From Candidatus Aenigmatarchaeota archaeon (GTDB taxonomy: Archaea; Aenigmatarchaeota; Aenigmatarchaeia; QMZP01): a DNA stretch of 6,340 nt. Position numbers and translations under genes: made by a program. Below the pieces are notes generated by a model. It was given only the letters and a program-made list of their open reading frames with translations. It made no database searches and had not been told where the DNA came from. The stretch spans positions 1 through 6,340 of the forward strand of contig DAOUYM010000045.1 in assembly GCA_030666115.1 (NCBI GenBank). Reading direction: 5' to 3'. Shown piece after piece: positions 4,324 through 6,340 of this stretch (its first letter is position 1; each line of letters opens with the position of its first letter).

Positions 4324-4884
4324 CTATTTACGTGCTTTGTTTATATAAATTCTTTCCATGAGTTTATCTGTCTGTTCATAGAGGTCCTTCTTCTTCCCCT
4401 CGTTCTTAACACTGAACTCCGCGAGCTTCGTTGTCTCTGAGATGATCTTTTCTGTGGGGAAGTTCTCCTTCCCCATGAACTGCTCATAGGTCATTCCTTT
4501 CTGTTCCTTTGTCCTCTTCCTGCTTATCCTTTCGTAACGTGTTCTGGGACTGCATTCTATGGCTATCAGGACGAAATCCTTCCCGAACATCTTCTGGAAG
4601 TACCTGACCTCCTCTGGAAACCTTATACCTGATATCACGTGCTTTCCATGACTTGCTTTGTCCCATAACTTCCTCGCCAGTATATCTGTTCCGTGCTCCT
4701 TCCTCAGGGACATTGCCAGCTCGACCAGGTTTTCCCTGGTCGTCTTCTTGCCCTGTTTCCTTAGCATGGGCGAAAGAACATTATGAGTGAAGTCCAGCAG
4801 AACGAACCCGTACTTCCTGTGCAGGTAGCTGGCAAACAGGCTCTTACCCGAGAGCCTGTGCCCTGTCACAGCGATAAGCTTCAT
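4324..4884 (-). CDS. P-loop nucleotide kinase-like protein (dephospho-CoA kinase/UPF0200-like)
   Basis: A 186-aa cytoplasmic P-loop protein. The Walker A motif is GHRLSGKS at 8-15 after a beta strand (KLIAVT). A TRENLVELAMSLRKEHGTD segment at 49-67, VISGIRFPEEVRYF at 83-96, a LIAIECSPRTRYERI strand and lid at 106-120, and a C-terminal AEFSVKNEG at 155-163 follow the order seen in small archaeal nucleotide-kinase-like proteins (UPF0200 and related dephospho-CoA kinase/dNMP-kinase folds), where the SGIR/DGIR strand and the Arg-rich lid shape the acceptor site. It probably transfers phosphate from ATP to a nucleotide or nucleoside, but the substrate cannot be named. Length is normal for the group. 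The start at 4884 has a TATA-like element about 24-26 bp upstream and no Shine-Dalgarno. The 3' end contains the palindromic TATA TTTATATAAA (4340-4349) that may serve the downstream tRNA. Confidence 0.75.
   Translation of the reverse strand: MKLIAVTGHRLSGKSLFASYLHRKYGFVLLDFTHNVLSPMLRKQGKKTTRENLVELAMSLRKEHGTDILARKLWDKASHGKHVISGIRFPEEVRYFQKMFGKDFVLIAIECSPRTRYERISRKRTKEQKGMTYEQFMGKENFPTEKIISETTKLAEFSVKNEGKKKDLYEQTDKLMERIYINKARK
4340..4349 (-). promoter_or_regulatory. TATA box candidate for tRNA-Thr inside the kinase gene
   Basis: TTTATATAAA is self-complementary and encodes part of the kinase C-terminus (Tyr-Ile-Asn). It predicts minus-strand initiation near 4318, about 57 nt before the tRNA. 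The expected TATA position for a tRNA without leader (around 4287) is GC-containing and shows no box. The tRNA could instead be co-transcribed with the kinase. Confidence 0.35.
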
Positions 4885-4912
4885 ATTTATTACTGGTGAG
4901 CATAATTAAAAT
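4885..4912. promoter_or_regulatory. 28-bp interlocked divergent promoter
   Basis: Only 28 bp separate the two start codons. For the plus-strand gene the TATA-like ATATTTATTA (4883-4892) is centred about 25 bp before the ATG at 4913 and overlaps the opposite ATG. For the minus-strand gene ATATTTTAATT (4904-4914 read in reverse) is centred about 25 bp before the ATG at 4884 and overlaps the plus start. Both genes would be leaderless, and simultaneous occupancy by two preinitiation complexes looks sterically difficult. Confidence 0.55.
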
Positions 4913-5251
4913 ATGGTCTTTGAACTCATTTTCGAGGTTATGTCACAGATGCAGCAGATCAATTCAGTGTTCCTGATAGTGATATTCCTGATATTCATAA
5001 TACTCGCCTACAAGCTGTTCCAGACCATGATCAAGGCGGTTATAGTAGGAGTGATAGCAGCGGCCTTCCCATTCATTGCCAATTACTTTGGTTTCTCTGT
5101 TCCAATAACCCTGAACTCGATCCTCTGGTTCGCCATAACAGGCGTCATCCTATACCTGGCCTACTCCTTCATTTCAGGAGGCGTCAAGATAGTGAAGATC
5201 GTACTAACCCCGTTCAGGTGGCTTTTCAGGAAGAAGGAGAAGAAGAAATAG
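4913..5251 (+). CDS. Small three-helix membrane protein, unknown function
   Basis: A 112-aa hydrophobic protein. Helices are at about 17-35 (SVFLIVIFLIFIILAYKLF), 39-60 (includes AAAFPFIANYFG) and 67-88 (LNSILWFAITGVILYLAYSF), followed by a basic, probably membrane-surface C-terminal segment (VKIVKIVLTPFRWLFRKKEKKK, 91-112). No signal peptide or catalytic motif is seen and the family is not recognised with confidence, though the central FPFIANYF..IP.TLN stretch looks like a conserved archaeal hypothetical family. The start at 4913 is supported by TATA spacing; a later Met at residue 10 is possible. The gene converges on the pilin-like operon with only 3 bp between stop codons. Confidence 0.8.
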   Translation: MVFELIFEVMSQMQQINSVFLIVIFLIFIILAYKLFQTMIKAVIVGVIAAAFPFIANYFGFSVPITLNSILWFAITGVILYLAYSFISGGVKIVKIVLTPFRWLFRKKEKKK

Positions 5252-5254
5252 AAT

Positions 5255-5833
5255 TCAGGCAACAACATCCTTTCTTGCGATATTCCCGCTCCTTTCCAGT
5301 TCTATCAGTGCGAAGAGGTTGACCTTGTCCCTGTTCCAGCCAAAGTTCCTGTACTCGCTGCCGAACCGGACAGATAACTGGTAAGTTGGGGCGACTGACA
5401 CGAATGTTGTCGAGTCTGAATCGCCGTCCTGTACAATCAGGTTCCTCTGGTCCCCGTCCAGGTCCAGTGCGATTGTCACGTCACTGCCCAGGTAATTCCC
5501 CACTGATACGATGACGTTGCCAGTGGACGGGTCACCCTCAGCAAAGAGCCAGAAGGAAGAGAGGTCGATAAGGAACTCCTTGGTCATGTCCCTGGTCCAT
5601 GATGTGAAGTTCTCCATCACTGTCCTTGGGCTGCCGTCATCCAGTCCCAGATTCAGTACGTGCGGAATCTCCCTTTCCAGGTTTCCCAGCACGTAATCAA
5701 GATCCTGGCTGGGTGCCTCAAAAACCTGCTGGCCCGGCGGAAGGCCCATGAAGAAGAGCGAGCACAGGAGTATCGCGCCCAGGAGGAAGTACTGGCCTTT
5801 CATTCGCTTTTTCCCTCTCAGTTTCATGTTCAT
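5255..5833 (-). CDS. Secreted or anchored pilin-like protein, second gene of operon
   Basis: A 192-aa protein. A basic start (KLRGKKRMKG, residues 4-13) is followed by a single hydrophobic segment (QYFLLGAILLCSLFFMGL, 14-31) and an extracellular domain. The KG|QYFLL boundary resembles a class III (prepilin-type) signal, but the Glu at +5 typical of pilins is missing, so a plain N-terminal anchor is also possible. The outer domain has a helical part (41-98, DYVLGNLEREI, FTSWTRDMTKEF) and then beta-rich repeats with Asp/Gly turns (104-180: VIVSVGNYLGSDVTIALDLD and FVSVAPTYQLSVRF). The start is set by ATGA overlap with the upstream gene's stop, with GGAGG 8 nt before the ATG; translation is probably coupled. 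The open frame extends upstream to 5965, but that part lies over the neighbouring gene and has low-complexity Arg-rich content, so it was excluded. Function unknown; a surface-fibre role is inferred. Confidence 0.75.
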   Translation of the reverse strand: MNMKLRGKKRMKGQYFLLGAILLCSLFFMGLPPGQQVFEAPSQDLDYVLGNLEREIPHVLNLGLDDGSPRTVMENFTSWTRDMTKEFLIDLSSFWLFAEGDPSTGNVIVSVGNYLGSDVTIALDLDGDQRNLIVQDGDSDSTTFVSVAPTYQLSVRFGSEYRNFGWNRDKVNLFALIELERSGNIARKDVVA

Positions 5834-6204
5834 GAACCCAGCCTCCACAGGTATAGCCTGACCAGGCGGGGCTGGTAGATGTCGTTCCCGGCAATGATGT
5901 AGTTCCCGGCCCAGACGTTGCCGGCGACGGGCCTTGTTCCTGCGCAGTTCCCGGACTGGTCGCATATCTGTATCGAGTGGTTGTAGCCGAAAAGCGATAT
6001 CTGGGAATTTAGTCCTGAGTAGTTCCAGTCCTCAGCATGCCCGCGGAGGACGTCCTGCTGATCCAGTTCATGCAGCACACTGTAGCTCTTCAGTCCCGGA
6101 TCCTCGACAGGAGTACTGATGTAACCATTAGCCAGCGAAAGCAGGAAACCTATTATTATCAGGCCCGCAAGCACAGCCTCTATCATGTACCAGAATCCGC
6201 GCAT
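5830..6204 (-). CDS. Type IV pilin-like protein, first gene of operon
   Basis: A 124-aa protein with one N-terminal hydrophobic helix directly after a short basic leader: MRGFWYMIEAVLAGLIIIGF. The R-G|F boundary and a Glu inside the helix are like class III signals cut by a prepilin peptidase, though Glu is at +6 rather than +5 if cleavage follows Gly3. The outside domain carries a small Cys loop (CDQSGNC, Cys81-Cys87) and ends with an aromatic beta segment (VRLYLWRLGS). It may be a minor pilin or surface protein working with the overlapping downstream gene. The ATG at 6204 is preferred over an in-frame TTG at 6207. No clear Shine-Dalgarno precedes it; a TATA-like CTAAAACAAATT lies about 25 bp upstream, or it is co-transcribed with the gene at the right edge 58 bp away. 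Confidence 0.75.
   Translation of the reverse strand: MRGFWYMIEAVLAGLIIIGFLLSLANGYISTPVEDPGLKSYSVLHELDQQDVLRGHAEDWNYSGLNSQISLFGYNHSIQICDQSGNCAGTRPVAGNVWAGNYIIAGNDIYQPRLVRLYLWRLGS
5842..5846 (-). promoter_or_regulatory. Shine-Dalgarno of the second pilin-like gene
   Basis: On the minus strand GGAGG lies inside the end of the upstream gene, 8 nt before the ATG at 5833. It selects the ATGA-overlap start rather than the upstream extension of the frame and indicates internal translation initiation within the operon. Confidence 0.55.
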
Positions 6205-6239
6205 CAAAATCCCTGTTTATTAATTTGTTTTAGCCTAAT

Positions 6240-6245
6240 AAAAAA
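6240..6245 (-). terminator. T6 terminator candidate after the right-edge gene
   Basis: On the minus strand, six T residues (GGTGTTTTTTATTAGG) follow the TGA at 6265-6263 by 17 nt. This could end transcription of the right-edge gene and separate it from the pilin-like operon, but no stable hairpin precedes it. Confidence 0.35.
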
Positions 6246-6262
6246 CACCAGACCAGGTTGAA

Positions 6263-6340
6263 TCAGAACCAGTACGGATATAGCTTCGCCAGGAACTTTT
6301 TTGTCATAACCTCGTTCAGTGCAAAATCAAGTATCTCTGG
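6263..6340 (-). CDS. Unidentified gene, C-terminal 25 residues only
   Basis: Reading leftward from the window edge, an open frame gives PEILDFALNEVMTKKFLAKL then YPYWF and TGA. The other two frames on this strand close within a few codons, and the composition looks like a real amphipathic helical C-terminus. The protein begins outside the window. Same strand as the pilin-like genes and 58 bp upstream of the first, so it may belong to the same transcription unit. Too short to assign a family. Confidence 0.5.
   Translation of the reverse strand, partial: PEILDFALNEVMTKKFLAKLYPYWF

Noticed and set aside
4049..4348. 99-codon plus-strand open frame across the tRNA region
   Set aside because: It reads through the tRNA-Thr gene and its intron in antisense, so it is not a plausible protein gene.
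5511..5696. 61-codon plus-strand open frame opposite the pilin-like gene
   Set aside because: Ser/Arg-rich antisense shadow without promoter or ribosome binding site.
5834..5965. Upstream 44-codon extension of the second pilin-like gene
   Set aside because: It lies wholly over the preceding gene in another frame, is Arg-rich with no domain, and the ATGA start has a Shine-Dalgarno sequence.

Overview
This window looks like an archaeal chromosome segment, most likely from a DPANN-type lineage; the phylum cannot be fixed from the sequence. Four things point to Archaea. Several start codons lie about 25-29 bp downstream of TATA boxes, as in leaderless archaeal transcripts. A tRNA-Thr gene has a 92-nt intron at position 37/38 with a complete bulge-helix-bulge splice motif. 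The encoded proteins include a small archaeal-style P-loop nucleotide kinase, pilin-like membrane proteins and a membrane protein with a small N-terminal helical domain. There is little Shine-Dalgarno use except at two genes.

Left part (1-1984): the left edge holds the first 30 codons of an MnhE/MbhA-like subunit (minus strand), then a 212-aa membrane protein of unknown role (minus), then a divergent 362-aa permease of the ArsP/DUF318 type (plus). The same perfect palindrome, TATAAC-N3-GTTATA, occurs upstream of the MnhE-like gene and between the TATA box and start codon of the permease. This is the strongest unexplained regulatory signal here and suggests a common transcription factor.

Middle (2011-3970): a bacterial-type aspartyl-tRNA synthetase of only 470 aa lacks the GAD insertion domain usual for that type. 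It is followed by a hairpin and T-rich terminator, a 35-codon single-helix membrane ORF, and a 60-aa glycine-rich zinc-ribbon protein. The zinc-ribbon gene is the exception in having a leader of about 85 nt and a strong Shine-Dalgarno sequence.

Right part (4097-6340): the intron-containing tRNA-Thr(UGU) on the minus strand is preceded by a nucleotide-kinase-like gene on the same strand. That gene diverges from a 112-aa three-helix membrane protein across only 28 bp, so the two TATA boxes nearly overlap the opposing start codons. The membrane gene converges with a two-gene minus-strand operon of secreted, N-terminally anchored pilin-like proteins joined by an ATGA overlap. The right edge carries the last 25 codons of an unidentified minus-strand gene. 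No CRISPR array, transposon, rRNA or origin was seen.
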